DNA from: Candidatus Pacearchaeota archaeon
Lineage (GTDB): Archaea; Nanoarchaeota; Nanoarchaeia; Pacearchaeales; GW2011-AR1
DNA: 11,931 nt
Assembly: GCA_023228245.1 (NCBI GenBank)
Contig: JALOBN010000066.1
Coordinates: 1 to 11,931 of the forward strand
Reading direction: 5' to 3'
The notes under the pieces are model-generated. The model was not told where the DNA came from and ran no database searches. It saw only the letters and a program-made list of their open reading frames with translations. How positions within the stretch are numbered: the first letter of the stretch is position 1; each line of letters starts with the position of its first letter. A program made the translations under genes and the position numbers. Positions 1 to 5,731 of this stretch are shown one piece after another.

Positions 1-3
1 GGA

Positions 4-630
4 ATGAATGACGACCTCATAGAGAAAACAGAAGCCATGATCAAACGACACGAGGAAGGATATTTTGACTGGTTGCCAATCAAGCAGATTATGCCCGAAT
101 TGGTGGCCGAGATCAAACGCCTCCGAGAAATCCAAGAAGTTGGCCCACATGCCGTATCAGTAGGCGGGAAAACATTTCTGTCCATTGATGTGGATGAGAA
201 ACGTCTGGAACAACTCGCCGCCAAGGATGCCCTCAACAACGATCTAATGGCCAATTGCAACCAGCTACGAGATAGATGCTGGAAAGCGGAAAGCAAGCTT
301 GCCAGATGGCAGAAGATTGCGATAAAGGAACGATCGTGGTTGTTGCTACTGGAAACTGATATACTAGACCTTCCACTCCGAGAAAACTACGCCAACCAGA
401 CCGATAAATACCACGATCGAGCTACCAAAGAGCTTAACCTGCAAGTCACACGAGAATCCAGCTATATAGATCGCTTGGAAGCAGCCTTTTTGGACATGTG
501 GAAAATATCACTAAATCTCCAAGAAAGCGATTTGACTATTGAACAACAGACCGATCTCAATAAAAAAGTTAATGATCTGATACAAAACCACGCGCGAGCC
601 GCCTTGACTAAGATTCGGGAGGGCAAGTAA
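4..630 (+). CDS. Hypothetical coiled-coil protein, 208 aa
   Basis: I do not recognise this protein. It is highly charged and helical. Residues about 29-45 and 68-110 look like amphipathic coiled coil, and a second helical part runs from about 150 to the end. There is no signal peptide or membrane segment. The style (short N-terminal helix, then a Pro/Leu turn and an EIKRLRE helix) resembles phage accessory proteins of the Ea22 type, but that is only a resemblance. The ATG lies four bases from the window edge, so any ribosome binding site is outside and an upstream start cannot be excluded. The next gene follows after one base, and the end of this gene carries that gene's GGGAGGG ribosome binding site. 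It is the first visible gene of a + strand operon running to 1197. Confidence 0.75.
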   Translation: MNDDLIEKTEAMIKRHEEGYFDWLPIKQIMPELVAEIKRLREIQEVGPHAVSVGGKTFLSIDVDEKRLEQLAAKDALNNDLMANCNQLRDRCWKAESKLARWQKIAIKERSWLLLLETDILDLPLRENYANQTDKYHDRATKELNLQVTRESSYIDRLEAAFLDMWKISLNLQESDLTIEQQTDLNKKVNDLIQNHARAALTKIREGK

Positions 631-631
631 C

Positions 632-874
632 ATGAGCATCGATGCACTGCGATACGACGCGATCACATCCGGCATGCGGATAGAGGCATGCCTACAAATG
701 ATACTAGATGCAGAAGATGCGCACCGCGCCACGGCAGACGACCTATCCGAAGCATGGTACCTCGCCCTGCAGAAATACGCCTCGCCTGAAGAAGCGCTCG
801 CCAAGACGACTGATCTCTTTGATAAAGGATACAACCTGGATATGGTGAAATGTGTCCTTATGAGGCATGCATGA
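632..874 (+). CDS. Hypothetical helical protein, 80 aa
   Basis: Function not recognised. The ATG is preceded by a strong GGGAGGG ribosome binding site at 617-623 with an 8-nt spacer, which fixes the start. The product is a compact all-helical protein: residues 1-30, 36-50 and 52-78 look like three helices, with a SPEEALAKTTDLFDKGYN stretch suggesting a small helical bundle. It has two cysteines (C20, C74) and no membrane segment. Its stop codon overlaps the next start (ATGA at 871-874), so translation is probably coupled to the following membrane protein. It could be a small regulator or adaptor; nothing in the sequence decides this. Confidence 0.75.
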   Translation: MSIDALRYDAITSGMRIEACLQMILDAEDAHRATADDLSEAWYLALQKYASPEEALAKTTDLFDKGYNLDMVKCVLMRHA

Positions 875-1017
875 CATTATATCAATCCTGGTCCGAATTC
901 TGCCAATCCGCCCGCAATCTCCTATGGGCCTATAGCCCCGAGACTATATTTTTCCTCGGCGTTCTGATAGGCATGATATGTGGCATATCACTGGCGCTTG
1001 TTACGTATGGAAGGTAA
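871..1017 (+). CDS. Small single-pass membrane protein, 48 aa
   Basis: The ATG overlaps the previous stop in an ATGA junction and follows a GAGG ribosome binding site at 862-865 (5-nt spacer). The first 22 residues are polar with Trp and Tyr. Residues about 25-45 form one continuous hydrophobic segment (IFFLGVLIGMICGISLALV), and the chain ends just after it with TYGR. A GxxxG-like spacing (G30, G34, G38) could support helix packing. Size and layout fit the tiny membrane proteins common in viruses and plasmids (holin-like, anchor or exclusion protein), but no family is recognised. The gene is too short for common ORF length cut-offs; overlap, ribosome binding site and hydrophobic pattern together make it convincing. 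Confidence 0.72.
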   Translation: MTLYQSWSEFCQSARNLLWAYSPETIFFLGVLIGMICGISLALVTYGR

Positions 1018-1020
1018 AAT

Positions 1021-1197
1021 ATGTCGATAGAAACCGCAGTCGAATTAATTAAAACGTATCAATCCAGAATAATAGCTGGAGGCGAATATGTCAATTCCAG
1101 CGAGCTTGAATTGATCAGAACCGAATTGGAAAAGCCGTATAAGTATTATCAGCCATTGTTCCGATTGGATGAGGAATTTCCCGAAACATTGGATTAG
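1021..1197 (+). CDS. Hypothetical small acidic protein, 58 aa
   Basis: A very good ribosome binding site, GGAAGG at 1009-1014 inside the end of the membrane-protein gene, stands 6 nt before the ATG. The product is acidic and predicted helical. Residues 3-18 and 26-38 form two amphipathic helices joined by a Gly/Asn loop (AGGEYVNSS), and an aromatic-rich YKYYQPLF stretch precedes an acidic tail. Two helices joined by a loop suggest a small helix-turn-helix or protein-interaction module, but no family is recognised. It is the last gene of the + strand operon; a T-rich run follows four bases after the stop. Confidence 0.68.
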   Translation: MSIETAVELIKTYQSRIIAGGEYVNSSELELIRTELEKPYKYYQPLFRLDEEFPETLD

Positions 1198-1201
1198 ATC
1201 C

Positions 1202-1210
1202 TTTCTTTTT
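1202..1210 (+). terminator. T-rich archaeal-type terminator of the left + operon
   Basis: TTTCTTTTT begins 5 nt after the stop at 1197. No stable hairpin is visible upstream, which suits archaeal termination on U-rich tracts. It lies between two convergent operons. Confidence 0.5.
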
Positions 1211-1280
1211 ACCCTAGGATTGCTCTAGCGGCCCAATGCCGCGAGATCATAGGTCGCTAGGCACAATTGCTTATGAGATG

Positions 1281-1286
1281 AAAAAA
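1281..1286 (-). terminator. T6 terminator of the 1305-1817 operon
   Basis: Six A on the + strand give a T6 run on the - strand, 19-24 nt past the stop of the ribbon-helix-helix gene. The 1198-1304 gap between the convergent operons otherwise holds nothing I can identify. Confidence 0.45.
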
Positions 1287-1304
1287 GTAGGCCGATTTGA
1301 GCCT

Positions 1305-1574
1305 CTAGCACCATGGGTCGGAAAGGTCACTTGGATTGTACATCTCATTGGTTTCCGCGATTGCTTCGCGGAGCTTCTTGTTTTCTTCCCGGAGCTTAGC
1401 CAACTCCGATGTATCGGGAACGCCTCGCCATGCCAGATAGGCAGGATCTGCTTCGATCAGGCCGCGAATGTATCGCGACATTTCGCCGCGATCTTTTTTC
1501 GCGAGATGCTGTAAGAAGGGCAATTGGCCCTCGATGGCGATAGAGACGTTGACGTTCTTGTGGGTGGCGGGCAT
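1305..1574 (-). CDS. Ribbon-helix-helix-like protein with coiled-coil tail, 89 aa
   Basis: Residues about 7-14 (NVNVSIAI) form an alternating hydrophobic strand, followed by helix 17-27 and a turn with KKDRGEMSRYIRGLIEADP (26-44). This is the strand-helix-helix order of RHH DNA-binding proteins (CopG/Arc-like). Residues 53-78 (SELAKLREENKKLREA) form a strong heptad coiled coil that may extend dimerisation. The chain ends in PWC. The start is set by GAGGTGG at 1583-1589 with an 8-nt spacer, lying in the last codons of the preceding 52-aa gene. The likely role is DNA binding, perhaps autoregulation of this short operon. The family call rests on pattern only; the coiled coil is the surest part. 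Confidence 0.75.
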   Translation of the reverse strand: MPATHKNVNVSIAIEGQLPFLQHLAKKDRGEMSRYIRGLIEADPAYLAWRGVPDTSELAKLREENKKLREAIAETNEMYNPSDLSDPWC

Positions 1575-1592
1575 GGCTCAGGCCACCTCTTC
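1565..1592 (-). repeat. Stop-RBS-start junction repeat, copy B
   Basis: 28 nt covering the last codons of the 52-aa gene, its stop, the GAGGTGG ribosome binding site and the first codons of the RHH gene (ATGCCCGCCA). It matches copy A at 1727-1754 at 25 of 28 positions by my alignment. Confidence 0.65.
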
Positions 1593-1736
1593 CAGACTGC
1601 TAGGAGGATAAATGAAAGCCATATTCCCCAGCATGATATTTCCATCGTTCGATACTTCTGTTATTGGGCCTTCGCGGCCCATGTCATACCGATATCCCCC
1701 GATGCTCGGCCCGACTATTCGGTATATGGCGGGCAT
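1578..1736 (-). CDS. Hypothetical protein, 52 aa
   Basis: A short gene read from ATG at 1736 to TGA at 1578-1580, starting two bases after the upstream stop and ending three bases before the RHH gene. A GAGGTGG ribosome binding site at 1745-1751 with an 8-nt spacer supports the start. The product begins MPAIYRIVGPSIGGYRYDMG and is Gly-, Tyr- and Ile-rich with predicted short strands and no Cys or membrane segment, so a small beta-rich fold is plausible. Function is not recognised. Its C-terminal codons for EEVA double as the ribosome binding site of the next gene, and the same arrangement is found at its own 5' side. Confidence 0.62.
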   Translation of the reverse strand: MPAIYRIVGPSIGGYRYDMGREGPITEVSNDGNIMLGNMAFIYPPSSLEEVA

Positions 1737-1754
1737 GGATTAGGCCACCTCCTC
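1727..1754 (-). repeat. Stop-RBS-start junction repeat, copy A
   Basis: 28 nt covering the last codons of the 25-aa frame, its stop, the GAGGTGG ribosome binding site and the first codons of the 52-aa gene. Both copies encode EEVA-stop before and Met-Pro-Ala after the junction, although the flanking proteins are otherwise unlike. Confidence 0.65.
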
Positions 1755-1817
1755 ATCCTCTTCTTCAGCCATTTCTCGATACTCTTCCATAATCCTTCTA
1801 ATTTCAAGTATGCTCAT
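1740..1817 (-). CDS. Putative 25-aa acidic leader or microprotein
   Basis: A 25-codon frame, ATG at 1817 to TAA at 1740, with GAGG 3 nt before the ATG and a second GAGG 10 nt before it. The peptide is one charged helix (IRRIMEEYREMAEEEDEEVA) with many Glu. It is the first frame after the TATA-like box at 1864-1870, and the next gene starts after TAA plus two bases. Its last codons form the ribosome binding site for the 52-aa gene, so its translation may mainly serve coupling. It could be a true microprotein or a regulatory leader; expression is unproven. Confidence 0.45.
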   Translation of the reverse strand: MSILEIRRIMEEYREMAEEEDEEVA

Positions 1818-1863
1818 TTTCCTCAACCTCACATTTCAACAATCACCTATAGCACGCCTCAGC

Positions 1864-1870
1864 TTAAATA
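1864..1870 (-). promoter_or_regulatory. Probable TATA box for the 1305-1817 operon
   Basis: TATTTAA on the - strand. A start about 27 nt downstream would fall near 1840, giving a leader of about 23 nt that carries the GAGG sites before the ATG at 1817. Confidence 0.45.
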
Positions 1871-1872
1871 CT

Positions 1873-1890
1873 TTGCGCTATACAGCGCAA
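1873..1890 (-). promoter_or_regulatory. Inverted repeat upstream of the TATA box, possible operator
   Basis: TTGCGCT-ATAC-AGCGCAA: perfect 7-bp arms with a 4-bp centre, ending 2 bp before the TATA-like box in the BRE/activator position. TACAGCGCA (1881-1889) is also directly repeated with one change as TACAGCACA (1891-1899). The operon's own RHH protein would be a natural ligand (inference). Confidence 0.45.
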
Positions 1891-1913
1891 TACAGCACAG
1901 AGCTGCTTTGAGC

Positions 1914-2096
1914 CTACTTGCCAGAATCGATATGCTGCTTCTCTTTCTGATATAGCTTGCAATTTGGCCCACATGTTCGCTTCTTGGCCATCATCGCCAT
2001 GATGCATTCATTGTATGCGATTTGTAGCTCGCGAAGGTCTGATTCTGATATCGTGATTACCACCCATTCAGGAAATCTATGATCCCTTTCATGCAC
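1914..2096 (-). CDS. Hypothetical small Cys-containing protein, 60 aa
   Basis: Not recognised. The core (VITISESDLRELQIAYNE, residues 13-30) looks like a strand followed by a helix, and the C-terminal part has a CGPNC motif (C42, C46) with C31, a possible metal or redox site, followed by a Lys-rich tail. The ATG at 2096 overlaps the upstream secreted-protein gene by 40 nt and has only a weak GAG before it. A GTG at 2063, overlapping that gene's stop by 7 nt as other genes here do, is an equally good start and would give 49 aa. It is the last gene of the 1914-2559 operon. Position and composition favour a real gene, but support is moderate. Confidence 0.5.
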   Translation of the reverse strand: MHERDHRFPEWVVITISESDLRELQIAYNECIMAMMAKKRTCGPNCKLYQKEKQHIDSGK

Positions 2097-2338
2097 TCGA
2101 TTTCCTGCTTATCATGCAGCATGAATCGATTGCCCCACATGACGAAATATGGATATGGCCAATCACGGAGCTCGTATCCATAGTAGCAATAGATGTCGTC
2201 GTTCTCGGGCGTGTCTGGGTACAGCCATATGCCATGCCCGGGATAACATGGATCACCGCCACCATAGCTAGCAAATCCCCATTCAAATGCATTGGCAGAT
2301 GAGGATAATATAAATACAACCATTAGGGTTCTTAACAT
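2057..2338 (-). CDS. Small secreted aromatic-rich protein, 93 aa
   Basis: The N-terminus is a clear signal peptide: MLRT, a hydrophobic core LMVVFILSSS and an ANA/F cleavage site after residue 17. The mature part (about 76 residues) is very rich in Tyr, Trp, Phe, Pro and Gly, with three cysteines (C31, C51, C82), and looks like a compact extracellular beta domain. The protein should be exported or shed and could act at the cell or virion surface; no family is recognised. The ATG overlaps the upstream gene by 7 nt and a GGAG lies 10 nt before it. Seen: signal peptide and composition. Inferred: surface role. Confidence 0.7.
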   Translation of the reverse strand: MLRTLMVVFILSSSANAFEWGFASYGGGDPCYPGHGIWLYPDTPENDDIYCYYGYELRDWPYPYFVMWGNRFMLHDKQEIECMKGIIDFLNGW

Positions 2339-2559
2339 GCACAGTCATCTCCTACCAGTTTTTGGCATCTATTGATGCGCGTCTTGGTTCCCTGCAACAT
2401 TGCCCTGGCTTCTTTCAGATAGCATGGATTGATTGCCTTTATCACATCGAGCCTTGCCTTCTGCCGTTCTTTCGTTGGGCCAACGTGCTTATATTCTGGA
2501 TGCTTCGCCTGCCATCGCCTTTGTGCTTCTATCGCGGCTTGCCCTCTTGGATTTCCCAT
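2332..2559 (-). CDS. Hypothetical basic Cys-containing protein, 75 aa
   Basis: The ATG at 2559 has a strong AAAGGAGA ribosome binding site (GGAG with an 8-nt spacer), making the start secure. The product is basic and helical: residues 5-20 (GQAAIEAQRRWQAKHP) and 28-60 form long Lys/Arg-rich helices. Cysteines lie at 46, 65, 73 and 75, ending in DDCAC. The basic charge suggests nucleic-acid contact and the four Cys could bind a metal, but neither is proven and no family is recognised. It leads a three-gene operon (2559 to 1914) whose genes overlap, the next encoding a secreted protein. Confidence 0.65.
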   Translation of the reverse strand: MGNPRGQAAIEAQRRWQAKHPEYKHVGPTKERQKARLDVIKAINPCYLKEARAMLQGTKTRINRCQKLVGDDCAC

Positions 2560-2707
2560 GTTTGGTCTCCTTTATTAAGCGATGCAATTGTATATGTGGT
2601 ATATGATTTTAGTACACCATATCAGTCTAGTACATATTCATTCTGCTTTGTGTTTAAATGCCCTACGTCTCTGCATGATTATATCTATGCATTTGTATTT
2701 ATGCACC
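2560..2707 (-). promoter_or_regulatory. Intergenic region: probable promoter of the 1914-2559 operon, short repeats
   Basis: AT-rich gap between the helicase stop and the next - strand operon. TTTAAACA on the - strand (2658-2651) is a possible TATA box giving a leader of about 70 nt. On the + strand, GTATATG occurs at 2590-2596 and 2599-2605 and TAGTACA at 2610-2616 and 2628-2634, the latter one base from the GGTACA element repeated in the helicase gene. No clear T-run ends the helicase transcript. Confidence 0.35.
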
Positions 2708-5257
2708 TCAAACTTGCCTTTTCTGCCTATACCCAAACTCGTTTTCTGTCTTGTCATGAGTCCTTTCTAGGTAGTTAACGACGTTAACCAATGGTATTTT
2801 GAGCTTATTTGCCACATTTCTGGCATCTATCCAGCCATTTAGGCCATGTTCTAGAATTGCAGCATTTCTGATCAAATTGGATTCGCTGATGGGTGTTTCC
2901 ATCTCATTTTTCCCGAATTTCTGTTTTTCGTCTTGGTACAAACCACCTGTTTTTGGTACACTTGGTACACTGTTTGGTACACTATTATCACTATCTACTA
3001 ACTCATTATCTATATCTGTACCAGTTGTACCAAGCTTTTCATCGTATTTTACTTTTGATTTTTTGGTTTCATCTTTTTTACCTTCTCTCTCATTTTCGCT
3101 TGGTACGTCTGGTACACTGGTACAAGGTTCTTCTGATATCGTTTTTCTGTACCCATCGTTTGGTACGGTCTGGTTTGACATTGGTACAACATCCATCTTG
3201 ATATACCATCCTCGGGTCTTCCCGTTATTGATTCTCATCTGATATTTGGCATTTCCAGCCGCGTCATGAATTAAGAGATTTTCCCGGTCCAATGCCATTG
3301 TCATAGATTCAACAGTTGGTGTCTGTGTGAACGTCTTTATTTTACTCAATTCGTTCAAAGTCTGCAAAGGAAGCACGCAAATGCCATTATCCATCCACTT
3401 GCCTATTACATTTCCGAGAACCGTCTTTTTCCCTTCCTTAGACACAAAAAGACCCGGATTTCCTATCAAAAGCTCGTTTAGGCCTGCCATAAACCTAGCG
3501 GATTCCGTCTCTTCGCTCGTGGTCTCGCCTTGCTCCCTCGCCGCTTCTTCTAAAGCTTTTGCGAATTCCTTCTCCATTTCGTGAAATATCGCCCCAATGG
3601 GCGATACTTCCAGTAGTGCCCACACGCTCTTAAGCAAAGTGCAAATCGTTGCCAACCTACCGGGGTTGACATATTCCTTCTTAATGAAATCTGTCATCAG
3701 CTTGCTTTGGTAATCGCCGAATCCGGGCGCAAACTCTTGTTCTGTGGTGCCTAGGAAATTCAGCCAATTATAGCCTATTACCGGTAATAGGGTTGCATTT
3801 TCCTGCACTTCTCTTAGAAGCTTCCCATCCACGGCGACCCAATTTGTATTAAGTACCCTGGCCGAAGTTGCTGCCTCTTGTGGTTTGACCTCACCTGTGA
3901 TGATTGGTGTGGTCAGAAACTCGCGTCCTTTTCGTAGGCCGCCGTCTTTCTTGCCCCTTGCCTTTTCCTCTCCTTCTAAAATTCCCTGAATAATGCTCAC
4001 ATAATTGATAGCGTCTTTGGGATCGGCGGCCTTGACGTTATCAAATATTTGTGGCAATATGCCTGCCGCTGCGAAAATCTCCATCGCTCCCACCGCAGTT
4101 GACCCACTCTTTCCAGACTTTAGCTTAGGGTCATCGATATAATTTACTCCATAAATACACATTGCTGCAGTTGCCGTGCTGGTCTTGAACGTGCCTGTTC
4201 CGCCCCATATCCCAAACCCGAACCGTTTTGTCTTGTGTTCCTTCGCGATGATCGGTGCGCCTAAGATCGTGGCTACCAAGAGAGGAGCATACTTATGGAC
4301 CTTCATCAGACATTTGAGCACCTTAAGAGCTTTTTTTAGATCACCATCGTAAACGCACGCGGGTATCTGATCTGCCAATTTATATTCTACATTTTCCATT
4401 AATTCCACGCCTGGAACCAACGGTATTTTCCCTTCCCACCTCGGAACCGCAATGCGTTTCATCTTCTTTGTGTTTAGGGTAATTCTTTGCACTATATCGA
4501 ATGTGAGCTTGCCCACCCGGTTCTTGGCTCCAAACGCATTGATGAGGGCCGCTTCAAATTTCTCATCTACTGCCATATCTCTTGCAGACTGTTTGAAGCA
4601 CACTTCTCTATTATCCTTCGCACCTTTACCTTTAAAAGTGAATTCCGTTTCATCATCTGCAATGGTCTCAGTCGCGATGTAAACCGGGCAATCTGACACC
4701 CATGCCAATGTAAGACCCGGTGGTTCACCGTCTTTTGGTTTGGTTTCGACCAATTGCGCTACAATGCCTTCTTTCGTCACGCCGATTGAGAATGGTGCAC
4801 TATCGGCACTTACCGTTTTCAGCTTTGGCCCTTCCCGTGGCGGCTTGTAGAACTCTTTTGCGTTCTTCAGTGCGTTTTTTATTGTCCTGTCTCTATAGTC
4901 AGCTCTGTCTATCCACTTGTCCCGCTTCCCTAGCATGGAAGCTGAAAAGAGTCTTTCCATTTGCGTGGCATTTCCACCGGTCCAAAAGGCAAGCTTATTC
5001 ATCAAAGCCATATCTGCCGCCGACGGGTCTGGTTTGCCGTTCTTGTCGGTATATCCCAACAACGATCCTTTCCACAGATCTTCGAATTTTCTTCCGTCCT
5101 TTGCCAACAATGCCTTTTGAATAATGGCCTTGTCCGACATATTGTTCTTTGCGGGCTCGGACGTGCTTCTTGGTTCTTTTGCGTCCTCGATTTCTTCAGC
5201 AAAAATCTCTTCAAATAACGCATCCAATGCTTCTTGCCGAGGCTCGATGGTCTTCAT
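2708..5257 (-). CDS. DUF927-type superfamily 3-like replicative helicase, C-terminal half of a split primase-helicase, 849 aa
   Basis: Probable ATP-driven replicative helicase of the element. Residues 2-13 (KTIEPRQEALDAL) match the linker that follows the prim-pol domain in one-chain relatives. About 40-135 is a helical-bundle primase C-terminal region, then a DUF927-like ATPase core with Walker A GGTGTFKT (352-359) and Walker B-like LPQIFDN (401-407). Residues about 710-790 are a disordered Pro/Val/Thr linker, and the last 55 or so residues look like a winged helix. The start at 5257 forms an ATGA overlap with the prim-pol gene, with GGGG 7 nt upstream; a TTG at 5293 is less likely. The linker DNA holds the GGTAC repeats listed separately. 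DUF927 membership is recognised from sequence style and motifs. Confidence 0.9.
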   Translation of the reverse strand: MKTIEPRQEALDALFEEIFAEEIEDAKEPRSTSEPAKNNMSDKAIIQKALLAKDGRKFEDLWKGSLLGYTDKNGKPDPSAADMALMNKLAFWTGGNATQMERLFSASMLGKRDKWIDRADYRDRTIKNALKNAKEFYKPPREGPKLKTVSADSAPFSIGVTKEGIVAQLVETKPKDGEPPGLTLAWVSDCPVYIATETIADDETEFTFKGKGAKDNREVCFKQSARDMAVDEKFEAALINAFGAKNRVGKLTFDIVQRITLNTKKMKRIAVPRWEGKIPLVPGVELMENVEYKLADQIPACVYDGDLKKALKVLKCLMKVHKYAPLLVATILGAPIIAKEHKTKRFGFGIWGGTGTFKTSTATAAMCIYGVNYIDDPKLKSGKSGSTAVGAMEIFAAAGILPQIFDNVKAADPKDAINYVSIIQGILEGEEKARGKKDGGLRKGREFLTTPIITGEVKPQEAATSARVLNTNWVAVDGKLLREVQENATLLPVIGYNWLNFLGTTEQEFAPGFGDYQSKLMTDFIKKEYVNPGRLATICTLLKSVWALLEVSPIGAIFHEMEKEFAKALEEAAREQGETTSEETESARFMAGLNELLIGNPGLFVSKEGKKTVLGNVIGKWMDNGICVLPLQTLNELSKIKTFTQTPTVESMTMALDRENLLIHDAAGNAKYQMRINNGKTRGWYIKMDVVPMSNQTVPNDGYRKTISEEPCTSVPDVPSENEREGKKDETKKSKVKYDEKLGTTGTDIDNELVDSDNSVPNSVPSVPKTGGLYQDEKQKFGKNEMETPISESNLIRNAAILEHGLNGWIDARNVANKLKIPLVNVVNYLERTHDKTENEFGYRQKRQV
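2935..3187. repeat. Cluster of TTGGTACA elements, candidate replication iterons
   Basis: GGTAC begins on the + strand at 2935, 2955, 2964, 2976, 3102, 3111, 3119, 3162 and 3183, and in reverse (GTACC) at 3018, 3027 and 3149: 12 copies in 253 bp. About 0.5 is the chance expectation, and I see only about a dozen in the rest of the window. Flanks often extend to TTGGTACAC. Because the element is read as Val-Pro, Gly-Thr, Cys-Thr and Gly-Tyr at different places, the protein does not explain it. Many initiator genes carry origin iterons within or beside the gene; that role is inferred here. Confidence 0.6.
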
Positions 5258-5721
5258 ACCAGATCCCCGGTTAGGTAGCATGGCCGCAGGCAATCATAAA
5301 TCTCATAAGGATTCCCGTGTTTCCGACATCTCCTGATAGGCTTTCGTCCTTTTACGAGTATGTGGATACCGTTGCCGCTCTGCGATCTTTCGGTGTACGA
5401 ATTGAATTTTTTAATAACCTCTTCTGCCCACGATTCTATTTTACTATCTTTTATACAATCATCTATATCTATGAATATTATGTCTCCCGGTATGATGGGC
5501 ATCATCCAGCAAATGCCATCAAATCCTCCCACGTCCTGATAGACTGTCATTGCCGTACTCAATTTATACCAGGTGGTAGGATCATTTGACCGGGCACGTT
5601 TCCCGTTGGGCTGGTAAGGAACCTTGCCGATTTTGCCGTCCTTTTTGGGTTCTTTTTTCCACAAAACCCACTGTTTGGAGCCTTGAATCTCTTCAGGTAG
5701 ATTCTCGGGAAAGAATTTCAT
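5254..5721 (-). CDS. Primase-polymerase (prim-pol) domain, N-terminal half of a split primase-helicase, 155 aa
   Basis: This is the archaeo-eukaryotic prim-pol domain found at the N-terminus of phage and plasmid primase-helicases (NrS-1 polymerase-like): it should make primers or DNA at the element's origin. Seen motifs: PEEIQGSKQWVLWK at the N-terminus, KVPYQPNG, the metal-binding FIDIDDC (D85, D87), SGNGIHILVKG with catalytic H120, and YEIYDCLRPCYLTG (E140). The chain stops at YLTGDLV, exactly where relatives run on into the helicase linker, and the helicase gene restarts in the -1 frame at the ATGA overlap. The start is supported by GAGG with an 8-nt spacer and lies 10 nt after the nuclease gene. 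It is complete for the catalytic motifs. Confidence 0.88.
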   Translation of the reverse strand: MKFFPENLPEEIQGSKQWVLWKKEPKKDGKIGKVPYQPNGKRARSNDPTTWYKLSTAMTVYQDVGGFDGICWMMPIIPGDIIFIDIDDCIKDSKIESWAEEVIKKFNSYTERSQSGNGIHILVKGRKPIRRCRKHGNPYEIYDCLRPCYLTGDLV

Positions 5722-5731
5722 TTCCCATCCC

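Noticed and set aside
511..834. 107-codon - strand open frame
   Set aside because: Antisense to two + strand genes that have strong ribosome binding sites and overlap signals.
1236..1514. 92-codon + strand open frame
   Set aside because: Antisense to the RHH/coiled-coil gene, which has a ribosome binding site and recognisable structure.
2362..2778. 138-codon + strand open frame
   Set aside because: It runs antisense across two well-supported - strand genes and their gap, and has no ribosome binding site and a composition of chance translation.
2799..3242. 147-codon + strand open frame with Ser/Phe/Leu-rich product
   Set aside because: Antisense shadow of the helicase C-terminal linker; the repeated peptide pattern simply reflects the GGTAC elements.
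5258..5293. TTG start at 5293 extending the helicase by 12 residues
   Set aside because: The extension lies inside prim-pol coding sequence in another frame; ATG 5257 forms an ATGA junction with GGGG upstream.
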